From contig NZ_OY782507.1 of NCBI RefSeq assembly GCF_963677725.1, positions 2,790,001-2,854,000 of the forward strand: DNA of 64,000 bases, in the 5' to 3' direction. Source of the stretch: an uncultured Cohaesibacter sp. (GTDB lineage: Bacteria > Pseudomonadota > Alphaproteobacteria > Rhizobiales > Cohaesibacteraceae). The notes under the pieces were generated by a model. That model made no database searches. It saw only the letters and a program-made list of their open reading frames with translations, and was not told where the DNA came from. Shown one piece after another: positions 8,117 through 17,132 of this stretch. The position numbers and the translations under genes were made by a program. Numbering within the stretch: position 1 is the first letter of the stretch; each line of letters starts with the position of its first letter.

Positions 8117-8896
8117 TCAGGCTGGCATGAACACTTTGCCACGCAGCCATGCACCGGCTCTGTCCCATGCGGCTTCGAGCCGATCCGGCGTCCATCCAAG
8201 GGGGCTATTCTCGCAGAAGAGCTTGTAAAAGATGGCCATGACCAGAGCGGTGAGGGACCAGGATATCAGAACGTCGGACAGATAATGGCCACCAAAAGCG
8301 ATGCGGTTCATTGAAAAGAGGCTGGCAAAGACGAAAATGATCCAGAAGCCGGTTTTGCGCCAAGCCAATGGCAACAGCAATAACAGGCCAAACAGCCAGA
8401 AAGACATGGACCCTTCGCCGGAGACGAAAGAACAGTTTTTATAACAGTTGCCAGCGATCAGCCATACTTCGGAAAATGGCCATGGGCCGCCGAAAATGTC
8501 GGTCTGGATGGGGCGGGCGCGGCCCCAAAAATTCTTGAGCACAAGATTGACCAGTAGACCGGTTCCCAAAAGGACCGTCAGGACCAGAACCAGCGCGTGG
8601 GCGACCGAGATCAGTTTGCGCAATTGCGGCCAGAACAGACGGGCGATTAGGAACAGAACCAGCCCGATGATAATCAGGCGCGGCCAGATTATGCCCATCT
8701 GGCGCAGGGTCTGGAAGAACCATGTCTGTTTGGCCCAGAAGCCTTGGGTCTCGCTGAAAAACAGGCTCGAAACCCAGAGATCGATCTGCGGCAGGGCCAT
8801 GAAGACCAGAGACAGAGCTCCCGTGACAATCAGTGCCATATAGACGGGATCGTCCTTGCTTTCCTTTATCAGAGGCCTGATCAGGGCATCCATCAT
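8117..8896 (-). CDS. PAP2-family membrane phosphatase with altered motif 2
   Basis: A 259-residue inner-membrane protein with about six hydrophobic segments, related to lipid phosphatases of the PAP2 superfamily. Motif 1 fits KX6RP exactly (KNFWGRARP). Motif 3 is NRX5HX3D (NRIAFGGHYLSD). Motif 2 reads VSGE where the classical motif is PSGH, so the catalytic-site His is Glu; several alphaproteobacterial relatives appear to share this. Substrate is unknown; lipid A or phospholipid phosphates are possible. Start ATG 8896 has GGAGG six bases upstream. Confidence 0.8.
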   Translation of the reverse strand: MMDALIRPLIKESKDDPVYMALIVTGALSLVFMALPQIDLWVSSLFFSETQGFWAKQTWFFQTLRQMGIIWPRLIIIGLVLFLIARLFWPQLRKLISVAHALVLVLTVLLGTGLLVNLVLKNFWGRARPIQTDIFGGPWPFSEVWLIAGNCYKNCSFVSGEGSMSFWLFGLLLLLPLAWRKTGFWIIFVFASLFSMNRIAFGGHYLSDVLISWSLTALVMAIFYKLFCENSPLGWTPDRLEAAWDRAGAWLRGKVFMPA

Positions 8897-9105
8897 GCTT
8901 GTCCTCCGGTCCGCGATGGTTACTCTGTGGGCGGTCCTAGCTGATTACTTTCGCAAAGGGAAGACCGTAAAGCAAGAAGAGAGAATAAAGTGACAGGCGC
9001 GAGACTATCAAATACACATTTACGAGACTAACCAAGACACTGACCAAGAACACTAATCAAGACTCTGGCGCGCCTGATTTCGGTTTCTGGTCGGTTGTGG
9101 GCTTT

Positions 9106-9264
9106 TCAACGGATCAGGCTGGTATAGATCCGCAGCAGGGACATCAATCCTTTCCATTCGGGGCGATCCAATGGATCGGCAAAGGCCTCATTATGCTGGG
9201 ATGAGCGGGAGCGGGACAAGACGGTCTGACTGGTGGTCTGGTTCAACAAGAAAAGGTGTTCCAT
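9106..9264 (-). CDS. Small 52-residue protein of unknown function
   Basis: ATG 9264 to TGA 9106, with AGGAG ten bases upstream of the start. The protein begins MEHLFLLNQT, has a Ser/Arg-rich middle (LSRSRSSQ) and ends with the amphipathic WKGLMSLLRIYTSLIR. I do not recognise a family. It is divergent from the LysR gene at 9653, and LysR regulators often control divergent neighbours, so it may be a target. The support is the ribosome-binding site, the position and a plausible composition; it is too short to be certain. Confidence 0.45.
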   Translation of the reverse strand: MEHLFLLNQTTSQTVLSRSRSSQHNEAFADPLDRPEWKGLMSLLRIYTSLIR

Positions 9265-9401
9265 TTTTGTTCAACTCCTGTTGGCTTTGCGGCAAGGCGC
9301 AAAGGGATGGTCGCGACGGAGCATGGCAGCAAGCGTCATGCCGCTGGCCCAATCGGGACGGATGATGTTTGGTTTCGTGAATGATAGGCTGACCCGCCGG
9401 A

Positions 9402-9422
9402 GGAGACCTGCGCATGGTCTCC
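9402..9422. other. Perfect inverted repeat between the small gene and the LysR gene
   Basis: GGAGACC (9402-9408) and GGTCTCC (9416-9422) form a perfect 7-bp palindrome with a 7-base spacer, in the 388-base divergent intergenic region. It is a possible regulator site. I see nothing else definite between 9265 and 9652. Confidence 0.3.
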
Positions 9423-9652
9423 CTCTGACATTGTCTTCCCCGGCATTGGCTTGCTGCTTTCTGCATTTTGGTGATGCAGGAAAACGGCTTAACGGGATAA
9501 AGTAAGACTAGCAGCACTTGGTGCCGGGCTGTAGAGCGCCAAATGAAAGACATTTTTCACTGGTGCATGTTGAAGCGGACAGGCGGATCGGTGACTGTCA
9601 TCGGGCAGATGTCAATCTGGTCGCAGGAACAGCAATTCGGGGATGATCCGCC

Positions 9653-10561
9653 ATGGAAGCGCATTGGGACGATCTCAAACTCTTTTTGATGGTTGCAGAA
9701 GGTGGAGGGCTGTCAGCCGCCGCCCAGCGCACTGGGATATCGGCGCCAACGATCGGGCGGCGGATGCTGGGGCTCGAACGGGTGATGAACAGGATGCTGT
9801 TCGAGCGCTCCCGCCGTGGATATGTGTTGGCGGCGGATGGGCAGACCTTGCTGGAAAAGGTTCGTGCCATGCAGAAAATCGCCGATGATATTACCCGCTG
9901 GCATGCCGGAGCGTTTCAGGACCCCTTTGTCGGCATTGCCGGAGATGCGTGGCTGACACGCTTTCTTGCTCATCATTCGAGTGCCCTGACCCGTGGAGCG
10001 GGGGATGTGCGCTATTGCGCCCATGATGCCCATGCGGGGCTTAGTCTGGTCAATCGGGATTGTGATATTGCCGTACTCGCGGATCCACCCAAGGCGGGCA
10101 ATTTCGCGGTGCGACGCTCGGTCGATGTGGTCTATGGCATCTATCAGCGGCGATTGGGGGAGGGGTCTCCAACCGGTGATGAATCCCCGATGTGGGTGTC
10201 TTTGGGCAAGGAGGAAGCGCGGTTTGCGGCTGATCGCTGGGTTTATGAGCGCTTTGACAACGAGATTGCCAGCTGGACCAATAGCCCGTCGGTGCTGCTG
10301 GAGATGATCGTGGTTGGCTTGGGCAAAGGGGTGTTGCCCTGCTATATCGGCGATGCCCATCCGGGGCTGGAACGGGTGGGGGAACCGCTTGATGAGCTGG
10401 CCTGTCGGTTTCACATTGTTGCCAATGATGATGACCGGCGCAGACCGGAAATCCGCACGATGATTGAGCGGCTCTCAACGTTGCTGGAAGACAATCGGGC
10501 TTTGTTCGCCGGAGACTGCGGTAAAGAGGCCGCGCCAATGGGTAAGCAAGGTGGGAGTTAA
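9653..10561 (+). CDS. LysR-family transcriptional regulator
   Basis: A 302-residue LysR-type regulator. The winged helix-turn-helix covers residues 1-60, with DDLKLFLMVAEGGGLSAAAQ, TGISAPTIGRR and LFERSRRGYVLAADGQ. The effector-binding domain follows but is divergent, with few of the usual LysR substrate-domain landmarks; it resembles regulators of the VtlR/YafC-like group only loosely. The inducer is unknown. It is divergent from the 52-codon gene at 9106 and its last four bases overlap the 3' end of the convergent membrane-protein gene. Confidence 0.85.
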   Translation: MEAHWDDLKLFLMVAEGGGLSAAAQRTGISAPTIGRRMLGLERVMNRMLFERSRRGYVLAADGQTLLEKVRAMQKIADDITRWHAGAFQDPFVGIAGDAWLTRFLAHHSSALTRGAGDVRYCAHDAHAGLSLVNRDCDIAVLADPPKAGNFAVRRSVDVVYGIYQRRLGEGSPTGDESPMWVSLGKEEARFAADRWVYERFDNEIASWTNSPSVLLEMIVVGLGKGVLPCYIGDAHPGLERVGEPLDELACRFHIVANDDDRRRPEIRTMIERLSTLLEDNRALFAGDCGKEAAPMGKQGGS

Positions 10562-11019
10562 AGGTCGCGGGGCTTGTTGGACAGGGTGCGCTTGACGATG
10601 CCTGCGCCACGGCCTGCCACCAGCCAATAGACAAAACCGCCGACAAGGCCTGCTGCCATGGCGCGAATATCAAGGGCAATGGCCAGATTGTCCACCTGCT
10701 CGCCCGGTGCGTGGAAGGCAAAGAGCGACAGGGCTAACCCATAGGCGAGATAGACAAAAAGACTGCGCCAGGAAAAGATTTCTGCCACGACCAGTCCGAT
10801 CAGGATCGGATAAAAACCGATCGAGCCAAAAATGCCAGCAATGAAGACACCGGAAAAGATCGAGAAGACATTCTCAAAGACAGGGTCCGGGCCATTGGCG
10901 GCAAATTGCGGGTCCATTGCCAACAGCGCAAAACCAAGGAATATGCCCGCCGCCAGCAAAGCCAGAATGAGGCCGATGGGCACCATGAAAAGGCGGGCGA
11001 TGAGACGGGAAAAGCTCAC
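10558..11019 (-). CDS. Predicted inner-membrane protein, unknown function
   Basis: A 153-residue protein with about four hydrophobic segments (around residues 8-33, 48-72, 74-92 and 122-140) and a basic C-terminus. No family signature is recognised. It lies 62 bases after rlmN in the same direction without an obvious terminator between them, so it is probably the second gene of an rlmN transcript. Similar small membrane proteins beside rlmN are common in Hyphomicrobiales, which supports it as a real gene. Confidence 0.75.
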   Translation of the reverse strand: MSFSRLIARLFMVPIGLILALLAAGIFLGFALLAMDPQFAANGPDPVFENVFSIFSGVFIAGIFGSIGFYPILIGLVVAEIFSWRSLFVYLAYGLALSLFAFHAPGEQVDNLAIALDIRAMAAGLVGGFVYWLVAGRGAGIVKRTLSNKPRDL

Positions 11020-11081
11020 GGATCTTGGTCCTGTTGTTTGGCTCGTGTCTGAAAAGGTGGGATAGAAGCCGCCAGGGGCTT

Positions 11082-12422
11082 CTATTCGTCCTCTTCCATA
11101 TCGTCATCATGGCCATCGCCCGCAAGATTGGACAGGCGCATTCTTTCAAGGGCTGCCAATTCGGCTTCCAGCTTGTCGCGCTCGACTTTGCGCAGACGCT
11201 CGGTTTCCGACTTCAGCTGACCGCAGGCGGCGAAGATGTCGCGGCCACGCGGGGTGCGGACCGGAGAGGCATAGCCTGCGCGGTTGATGAAATCGGCAAA
11301 TTCCTCGATCTGCTCCCACTCGGAGCATTCATACTGGGTCCCCGGCCATGGGTTGAACGGAATGAGGTTGATCTTGGCGGGAATGCCGCGCAGCATCTTG
11401 ACCAGTCGACGGGCGTCATCAATGGAATCGTTGACCCCCTTGAGCATCACATATTCAAAGGTGATCCGCTTGGCATTGGACACGCCGGGATAGGTGCGGC
11501 AGGCTTCAAGCAGTTCTTTCAGAGGCCATTTCTTGTTGATCGGCACCAACTCGTCGCGCAGCTCATCCGTGGTGGCATGGAGCGAAATGGCCAGCATGCA
11601 GCCAGCTTCCGCACCGATCCGTTCGATATTTGGCACATGGCCCGAAGTGGACAGGGTGACGCGGCGCTTGGAAATGGACAGCCCATCGCCATCGGACATG
11701 ATCAGCATCGCGGTTTTGACATGGTCATAGTTGAAGAGCGGCTCGCCCATGCCCATCATCACGACGTTGGAGACGAAACGGCCCATTTTGGGCACAATAG
11801 CGCCGGTTTCAGGCTCGCGCTCGGGGAAGTCGTTGAGCATTTCGCGGGCAACGCGCAGCTGGGCGACGATTTCCTCGGAGGTCAGGTTGCGGACCAGTTT
11901 CTGGGTGCCCGTGTGGCAGAAGGTGCAATTGAGCGTACAGCCGACCTGACTGGAAACACACAGGGTGCCGCGGTTTTCGTCCGGGATATAGACCGTTTCC
12001 ACTTCCACCGGTTTGCCTGCGCCGCGTGGCGGGAAACGCAAAAGCCATTTGCGGGTGCCGTCAACTGAGATCTGCTCGGCGACCAGTTCCGGGTGGGTGA
12101 CCGTAAAAACCAGATCCATCTTGGAGCGCAGATCCTTGGAGATATTGGTCATCTGATCAAAGGACGTTGCGCCACGAATATAGATCCAGTGCCAAAGCTG
12201 GTTGACGCGCATGCGGATCTGTTTTTCCGCAACACCCACCCGGCGCATGGCTTCGCTCAGATCGTTGCGATCCATGCCGACAAGATTGAGCTTGTCCGGA
12301 TCAAGCGCAGGCCAACTATAGCCATGGCTGGTTTCGATTTCGACGGTTTCGGGTGCCTGTGTTTGCGGGGCAACAGACTTTGTGGCGGCGTCTGCCGCAA
12401 GGGATGCAGTGTCCATGGTCAT
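11082..12422 (-). CDS. rlmN: Dual-specificity rRNA/tRNA adenine-C2 methyltransferase RlmN
   Basis: Radical-SAM enzyme that methylates C2 of A2503 in 23S rRNA and A37 of certain tRNAs, affecting decoding fidelity. The iron-sulfur motif CxxxCxxC is Cys162, Cys166 and Cys169. The second catalytic Cys, which carries the methyl group, is Cys400 in [17 protein letters not shown] is the SAM-binding GGE-like motif. The N-terminus has a ~30-residue Ala/Thr-rich extension and the C-terminus an acidic tail, giving 446 residues, longer than the E. coli protein (384). A membrane-protein gene follows, probably in the same transcript. Confidence 0.96.
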   Translation of the reverse strand: MTMDTASLAADAATKSVAPQTQAPETVEIETSHGYSWPALDPDKLNLVGMDRNDLSEAMRRVGVAEKQIRMRVNQLWHWIYIRGATSFDQMTNISKDLRSKMDLVFTVTHPELVAEQISVDGTRKWLLRFPPRGAGKPVEVETVYIPDENRGTLCVSSQVGCTLNCTFCHTGTQKLVRNLTSEEIVAQLRVAREMLNDFPEREPETGAIVPKMGRFVSNVVMMGMGEPLFNYDHVKTAMLIMSDGDGLSISKRRVTLSTSGHVPNIERIGAEAGCMLAISLHATTDELRDELVPINKKWPLKELLEACRTYPGVSNAKRITFEYVMLKGVNDSIDDARRLVKMLRGIPAKINLIPFNPWPGTQYECSEWEQIEEFADFINRAGYASPVRTPRGRDIFAACGQLKSETERLRKVERDKLEAELAALERMRLSNLAGDGHDDDMEEDE

Positions 12423-12624
12423 AGGCCGCAGCTTGGCTGCTGGCTCCTCTTTTCAAGGCCGATCGCTGATACGATCCTTTGAGGCCACCATTCCGGAACG
12501 ACCCGGCCCTTTTGCATTCAAGTCTCATGCAGGGGCGGACCAGAACCTTGCCCTTTTGCCATTCGGGTTGGGTGCGACGGCTGTCAGGGGGTGGCTCGTG
12601 AATATGAAGTGGGGTGTATAATGC

Positions 12625-12653
12625 AAAAAAGCGGCCTTGTCAGCCGCTTTTTT
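12625..12653 (-). terminator. Rho-independent terminator after ialB
   Basis: AAAAAAGCGGC (12625-12635) pairs with GCCGCTTTTTT (12643-12653) around a 7-base loop. On the minus strand the stem ends in a T6 run. It separates ialB from rlmN. Confidence 0.9.
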
Positions 12654-12696
12654 CCGTTCGTCTTTTCAAGGTGCGAGCCGAAGCTCGACCGTTTGC

Positions 12697-13209
12697 CTAT
12701 TTGCACTGATCAAGTGCAGCGCGACTGGCTGCCGTCACACCGGACAGGGAATAGGTGTCCACTGTCAAAGTGCCACGACGGGAGGTGCCCCGCACAATCA
12801 TGGAAGAGCCGCGACGCATGGCGCCAACCAGACGGGCTTCTTCTGCGGCATTTTCCAACCATGCCCCATCACCAGAGGTGTAGAGGGTGAAGCGGTCGGA
12901 ACCAACTTCGATGGTTGTCTTGGAACCTTCCTTGTAAGGATAACCGGTGATCACGTTGACTTCTTCGCGAACACCTTCCCTTGGACGTGTGGTGATGAAG
13001 AAGTAAACCGGATCCCGGTTCACATTCTTTGGTTCCATGTCCTTGGGCTGACTGACCGCGAAGCACATTTTGCCGCGCTGCGGATCATTGAAGACATATG
13101 TGCCCCAGTCCTTGAATTGCTCTACGCGAGTCGCTGCGCCCTGCGCGAAAGCTGCAGTGGCGGTAAGTGCGAAAAGGGTGGCTGCACCGAGGATATTTAC
13201 GCTTTTCAT
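12697..13209 (-). CDS. Invasion-associated locus B (IalB) family secreted protein
   Basis: A 170-residue exported protein. A signal peptide covers about residues 1-22, ending AFA. It is followed by the IalB fold with FKDWGTYVF, CFAVSQP and a final SLSG...ALDQCK. Two Cys (in MCFAVS and DQCK) may form a disulphide in the periplasm. Bartonella IalB is linked to erythrocyte invasion, but homologues are general envelope proteins across Hyphomicrobiales, so no virulence role is implied. It lies upstream of rlmN but is separated by a strong terminator. Confidence 0.88.
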   Translation of the reverse strand: MKSVNILGAATLFALTATAAFAQGAATRVEQFKDWGTYVFNDPQRGKMCFAVSQPKDMEPKNVNRDPVYFFITTRPREGVREEVNVITGYPYKEGSKTTIEVGSDRFTLYTSGDGAWLENAAEEARLVGAMRRGSSMIVRGTSRRGTLTVDTYSLSGVTAASRAALDQCK

Positions 13210-13447
13210 CTCTACCTGTCGCCGTTCGACTGGATTCCATTAGGAGCACATAGCTCCAGCTCATTCATTCACCATTTACCAAGATCGGGGTTACCAAACC
13301 GTGAAGCCGAAGAAAAAATTCATCTTTTTCGTCGAAATTTGCGATTTTCCGCGTCAAACGTCCCTGATTTTGGAAATTTCAATGGAGAATTGAAGCCAAA
13401 TAAGGCAGGAGCAGGGCAAGGCAGGCTTGTGGCGGAAAGATTGCTCC

Positions 13448-13690
13448 TCAGCTTGTGGGTTGGTTCGGTTTTGCTACCAAAAAGGCGACCAAATGGCGCG
13501 CTAGAGGGGCGACCACAAGCACGGTGGGGAAGGCAACGGCCCAGGCGGAGAGCCATGACCCGATCCATTCGTCCGCGAATCCATCAATCAGGCCAAGGGC
13601 GCGATAGGTCGCAATGCCCGAAACGATGAAGGACATCAGGCCCGAGAGGAACAGACCGAACAGAATGGGAGCGAAGCGGGCAGGGATCAT
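13448..13690 (-). CDS. DUF2798 small membrane protein
   Basis: An 80-residue protein with two hydrophobic helices (about residues 8-30 and 43-66). It fits DUF2798: FGLFLSGLMSFIVSGIATYR, then WLSAWAVAFPTVLVVAPLAR. Function is unknown. It lies 54 bases after the TrmH-family gene in the same direction and may share its transcript. Confidence 0.75.
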   Translation of the reverse strand: MIPARFAPILFGLFLSGLMSFIVSGIATYRALGLIDGFADEWIGSWLSAWAVAFPTVLVVAPLARHLVAFLVAKPNQPTS

Positions 13691-13744
13691 CTCTGTCTTA
13701 TTTCCTTTATGATTGGAATGGCTTTTGCGGATCGGAATGGATGG

Positions 13745-14287
13745 TCAACCCTTGAGGGCATCGGGAATGCCGGCGCGGAATTTCGGTTTGCCGTGCTGAT
13801 GGGTTCTGATCTCAGCCGGGCCACCCACGCGCACCGGGCGGTCCGTGAAACCACCCATCGATTGCACACGATCATACATGATGATCGCGCCAGCAGTGGC
13901 GACATTGAGACAGAAAAGGGTCGGGATCTTGATGATGAATTCGCACCGGTCCTGCAACGAGGCGGTCAGGTTGCCGCGCTCAGGGCCCAAAATATAGGCG
14001 GCTTTGGTCGGATGACGGAAGGAAGGCAGGTCGATCGCATCATCGGTCAGTTCAACGCCCACCAGACGGCAATCCTTTGGCAATTGCATGCTGTCTGCAT
14101 TGTCCCATGGATAATAGGGAATGTGATCGGACGAGCGCGAGGTGTCGGTGCCCGGCTGACTGAAGCTGCGCTCGGCGGCAACCGTGAAAAAGAAACTCGC
14201 ACCGAAGGCATGAGCCGTGCGGACCAGATTGCCGAAATTGCCTTCCTTGGACAGACCTTCCACGCCGATTGCGAAATAACCCCGCAT
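13745..14287 (-). CDS. TrmH/SpoU-family RNA methyltransferase
   Basis: A 180-residue SPOUT-fold methyltransferase that probably methylates a ribose in tRNA or rRNA using SAM. Motif 1 is NFGNLVRTAHAFGA (about residues 18-31), motif 2 ILGPERGNL, and motif 3 LNVATAGAIIMYD; these make up the trefoil-knot SAM site. The family consensus begins at RGYFAIGVEG, so I start at ATG 14287; an upstream ATG at 14377 would add 30 unconserved residues. The RNA target cannot be told from the sequence. Confidence 0.85.
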   Translation of the reverse strand: MRGYFAIGVEGLSKEGNFGNLVRTAHAFGASFFFTVAAERSFSQPGTDTSRSSDHIPYYPWDNADSMQLPKDCRLVGVELTDDAIDLPSFRHPTKAAYILGPERGNLTASLQDRCEFIIKIPTLFCLNVATAGAIIMYDRVQSMGGFTDRPVRVGGPAEIRTHQHGKPKFRAGIPDALKG

Positions 14288-14574
14288 GTGTTTTTCAATT
14301 CCCTTTTCTCTCGTCTGCGCCTTGCTGCTGGCAGATCCTGTTTGAAAGTCGGGCTTTTCTAGCCGCAAAGCGGACAAAAGGAAAGGGACGCGGTGAAAAA
14401 GCCGATTTTGGCCCTTTGGTGGTTTTTAAACTGGTGTTCGACTTTCCGGGCAAGGGGCTGGTTTGGCCTTTTCGGGTGCTTCTCTGGCGTGCTAGCTCTG
14501 GTGCGATGGAAGGCGCCCTTCAAAAAGCATGGCTGGCGTGCCTTCCGCGACATTGCCGGATGAGGGAGGAAAGC

Positions 14575-15549
14575 ATGCGCGCGGTGCTGTGTGAGGCGTT
14601 CGGGTCGGTTGACGATCTGGTTGTTAAAGACATCGACAAGCCGGTGGCCGATGAGGGTCAGGTGCTGATTCGGGTGCGGGCGGCAGCGCTCAATTTCTTC
14701 GATACGCTGATCATTCGTAACCATTATCAATATACGCCAGATTTGCCCTTTTCTCCTGCTGGAGAAATTTCCGGCGAAATCGAAGCCGTTGGACGCGGGG
14801 TGGACGCCTGCCGTATTGGCGAGCGGGTGCTGGCCTATATTCGCTGGGGCGGGGCACGGGATTATGTGGTGGTCAATGCGGATGAAGCCATCACTATGCC
14901 TCAAGCCCTTGGCTTTGAACAAGCCGCGGGGCTGATGATCACCTATGGCACGACCATCTATGCGCTCAAAAGCCGGGCGAAGCTGCAGCCGGGGGAAAGC
15001 CTTGCCGTGCTGGGGGCGGCTGGAGGGGTCGGGCTGGCGGCAGTGGAAATCGGCAAGCTGATGGGCGCGCGGGTGATCGCCTGTGCCTCATCGGATGAAA
15101 AGCTCGATCTGTGTGAGAGTCACGGGGCAGACGAGCGGGTCAATTACAAGCTTGCTGACTTGAAGGGGGCGCTGAAAGGGCTGACCAATGGGCGCGGGGT
15201 GGATGTTGTCTATGATCCGGTCGGTGGTGATCTGGCAGAAGCGGCCTTGCGGGCAACCAGTTGGTATGGGCGCTTTCTGGTGATCGGCTTTGCGTCCGGT
15301 ACGATCCCGAAGATGCCACTCAATCTGGTGATGCTGAAGAGTGTTGATGTGCTCGGTGTCTTTTGGGGCGAGGCGATTGTTCGCGATCCCGACGAGCATG
15401 CGGACAATATGAGTTTGATCATGCAATGGGTGAGCGAAGGCAAGCTCAAGCCCCATTTGCATCAAAGCTATCCTTTGGAAGACACGGCCAAAGCCATTGC
15501 CGCCATTCAGAACAGGGAGGTGAAGGGCAAGGTGGTGATCACCCTCTAA
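14575..15549 (+). CDS. NADPH:quinone oxidoreductase family protein (zinc-free MDR)
   Basis: Medium-chain dehydrogenase/reductase of 324 residues resembling quinone oxidoreductase Qor. The N-terminal GroES-like domain contains AALNFFDTLIIRN. The Rossmann domain carries LGAAGGVGLAAVEIGK near residues 145-160 and YDPVGGDL further on. The catalytic-zinc Cys/His ligands of alcohol dehydrogenases are absent. It probably reduces quinones or enoyl compounds with NADPH. I start at ATG 14575 because GGGAGGA lies just upstream and family members begin MRAVLCE; an open frame extends further upstream without conservation. Confidence 0.88.
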   Translation: MRAVLCEAFGSVDDLVVKDIDKPVADEGQVLIRVRAAALNFFDTLIIRNHYQYTPDLPFSPAGEISGEIEAVGRGVDACRIGERVLAYIRWGGARDYVVVNADEAITMPQALGFEQAAGLMITYGTTIYALKSRAKLQPGESLAVLGAAGGVGLAAVEIGKLMGARVIACASSDEKLDLCESHGADERVNYKLADLKGALKGLTNGRGVDVVYDPVGGDLAEAALRATSWYGRFLVIGFASGTIPKMPLNLVMLKSVDVLGVFWGEAIVRDPDEHADNMSLIMQWVSEGKLKPHLHQSYPLEDTAKAIAAIQNREVKGKVVITL

Positions 15550-15561
15550 TCGCCCGGCTGC

Positions 15562-15987
15562 CTAGCGCTCCACATGAATGTCATGTTCCGACAAGGCCTG
15601 TTTGGCGCGCAGGCGGTGGGCGTCGGTGATATTGTCATGCACCGTTTTGAGCACATAGGTCAGCAAGGCTACATCGTCGGCAAAGCCAATGCCCATGATG
15701 AAATCGGGCACCACATCAAGCGGCATGACAAAATAGGCCAGCGCTCCGATCAGTGTCAGACGGACTTTGAACGGGGTGTTGCGATCAAAGGCGCAATAAT
15801 AACCTGCGACAATTTCCTCAATGAACGGCAGCTGTTTGGCCGCTTTGCTGATGACCGACCAGAATTGCTTGCGTACCTCGGAAGCCTTGCGGGCAGTCTT
15901 GGCATCGCGATGGCCTTTGTCATCCTCGGCGGCTTTTTCGGGAGGCAAAAGCTCCAGTTCATCCTCGTTGTAATGTCGATGGTTCAC
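15562..15987 (-). CDS. YkvA-family protein (DUF1232)
   Basis: A 141-residue protein with the DUF1232 core. A hydrophobic stretch (LTLIGALAYFVMPLDVVPDF) contains the family's PxDxxPD element, followed by GFADDVALL. It is probably membrane-associated. The N-terminal 40 residues are charged and variable. Function is not established. It is convergent with the quinone oxidoreductase gene, 12 bases apart. Confidence 0.85.
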   Translation of the reverse strand: MNHRHYNEDELELLPPEKAAEDDKGHRDAKTARKASEVRKQFWSVISKAAKQLPFIEEIVAGYYCAFDRNTPFKVRLTLIGALAYFVMPLDVVPDFIMGIGFADDVALLTYVLKTVHDNITDAHRLRAKQALSEHDIHVER

Positions 15988-16227
15988 GCACGGTCCCCTC
16001 TAGCTTGGTCTTTTCCTCATATGGGGCACATAGAGGCGTTGCGCAAGTCAGCCAAGGGGAGCGGGACGGTCAAGACGGGCAGGTTTGTCCGGATTGCGCA
16101 TGATGTTTTGGGAGGCGGATTTGTGACAGGGCCTAAAGAGATTTTTGTATTTTTCGGATGTCCTTTGATCTTATAGCTGCGCATATATTTTAATAAGTTA
16201 TTGTATTTAAATGTTTAATTTATATTA

Positions 16228-16246
16228 TTTGACGTAAACGTAAAAG
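16228..16246 (+). promoter_or_regulatory. LiuR-like palindromic operator before the SDR gene
   Basis: TTTGACGTAAACGTAAAAG contains the near-palindrome TTGACGT-A-AACGTAA. I recall sites of this ACGTwAACGT type for MerR-family LiuR regulators of branched-chain amino acid degradation. It lies about 47 bases before the SDR start in an unusually AT-rich stretch (16160-16260). The role is inferred. I see nothing else in 15988-16292. Confidence 0.4.
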
Positions 16247-16292
16247 TTCGATATGTCCTTTTAAAAGTCTGGTTGGAGGAGAGGACAGCGAA

Positions 16293-17078
16293 ATGGAAAT
16301 CACTGAGGGGATGGCGGCGATTGTAACCGGCGGGGCGTCCGGGCTGGGGGAAGCAACCGCGCGGGCCTTGGCGGCTCAGGGTGCCAAGGTGGCCTTGTTC
16401 GACATGAATTCGGAACGCGGAGAACAGGTGGCCGCAGCTATTGGCGGGCTTTTTTGTCAGGTCGATGTGACCAATGAGGCGAGCGTGGATTCGAGTCTTG
16501 CCGCCGCCCGTGTCGCCCATGGGCAGGAGCGGGTGCTGGTCAATTGCGCGGGCATCGTTGCGGGCAAGAAAACGGTCGGCAAGGATCGCGAGACCGGTCT
16601 ACTTAAATCCCACGATTTATCACTCTTTTCCAAGGTCATTGAAGTCAATCTCATTGGCAGCTTTCACATGATCACCAAATGCGCCACGGGCATGGCCGGG
16701 CAGGAGCCGGTGGATGCAAATGGCAGCTGTGGCGTGGTGATCAACACCGCCTCGATTGCCGCGACGGACGGTCAGATGGGACAGGCGGCCTATTCCGCGT
16801 CCAAAGGTGGCATCTTGGGCCTGACTTTGCCGGTGGCCCGCGATCTGGCGCCGCATGGCATTCGGGTCTGCACCATCATGCCGGGGCTGTTCCATACGCC
16901 GATGTTCGATAGCCTGCCGCCCGATGTGGTGGAATCGCTCGGTGCCAAGACCCCGTTCCCGGCGCGGTTGGGCCGGGGTGATGAATATGCCAAGCTGGCC
17001 TTGCATATCATCGACAATGATATGTTGAATGGCGAAAGCATCCGCCTTGACGGTGCCATCCGGCTGGAGCCACGCTAG
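16293..17078 (+). CDS. SDR-family 3-hydroxyacyl-CoA dehydrogenase (HSD17B10-like)
   Basis: Short-chain dehydrogenase of 261 residues. The NAD-binding motif is TGGASGLG (12-19), Asn119 lies in the EVNLIG helix, and the catalytic triad is Ser154, Tyr167 and Lys171 (YSASK). The long insertion after NCAGIV and the C-terminal NGESIRLDGAIR are typical of type-2 3-hydroxyacyl-CoA dehydrogenases, which oxidise short hydroxyacyl-CoAs, including 2-methyl-3-hydroxybutyryl-CoA in isoleucine breakdown. A purine-rich GGAGGAGAGGACAG precedes ATG 16293. The LiuR-like operator upstream supports a branched-chain catabolic role; this remains an inference. Confidence 0.85.
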   Translation: MEITEGMAAIVTGGASGLGEATARALAAQGAKVALFDMNSERGEQVAAAIGGLFCQVDVTNEASVDSSLAAARVAHGQERVLVNCAGIVAGKKTVGKDRETGLLKSHDLSLFSKVIEVNLIGSFHMITKCATGMAGQEPVDANGSCGVVINTASIAATDGQMGQAAYSASKGGILGLTLPVARDLAPHGIRVCTIMPGLFHTPMFDSLPPDVVESLGAKTPFPARLGRGDEYAKLALHIIDNDMLNGESIRLDGAIRLEPR

Positions 17079-17093
17079 GCGATTTGAGAAATA

Positions 17094-17121
17094 AAAATCC
17101 GGGTCCGAGTGCCCGGATTTT
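17094..17121. terminator. Bidirectional terminator between SDR and DUF1963 genes
   Basis: AAAATCCGGG (17094-17103) and CCCGGATTTT (17112-17121) form a perfect 10-bp stem with an 8-base loop, flanked by A/T runs on both sides. Confidence 0.88.
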
Positions 17122-17132
17122 CTGTTTTCGGG

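Noticed and set aside
12637-13629. A 330-codon rightward open frame over ialB
   Set aside because: ialB on the other strand has a signal peptide, family motifs and a terminator; the antisense product has no recognisable features.
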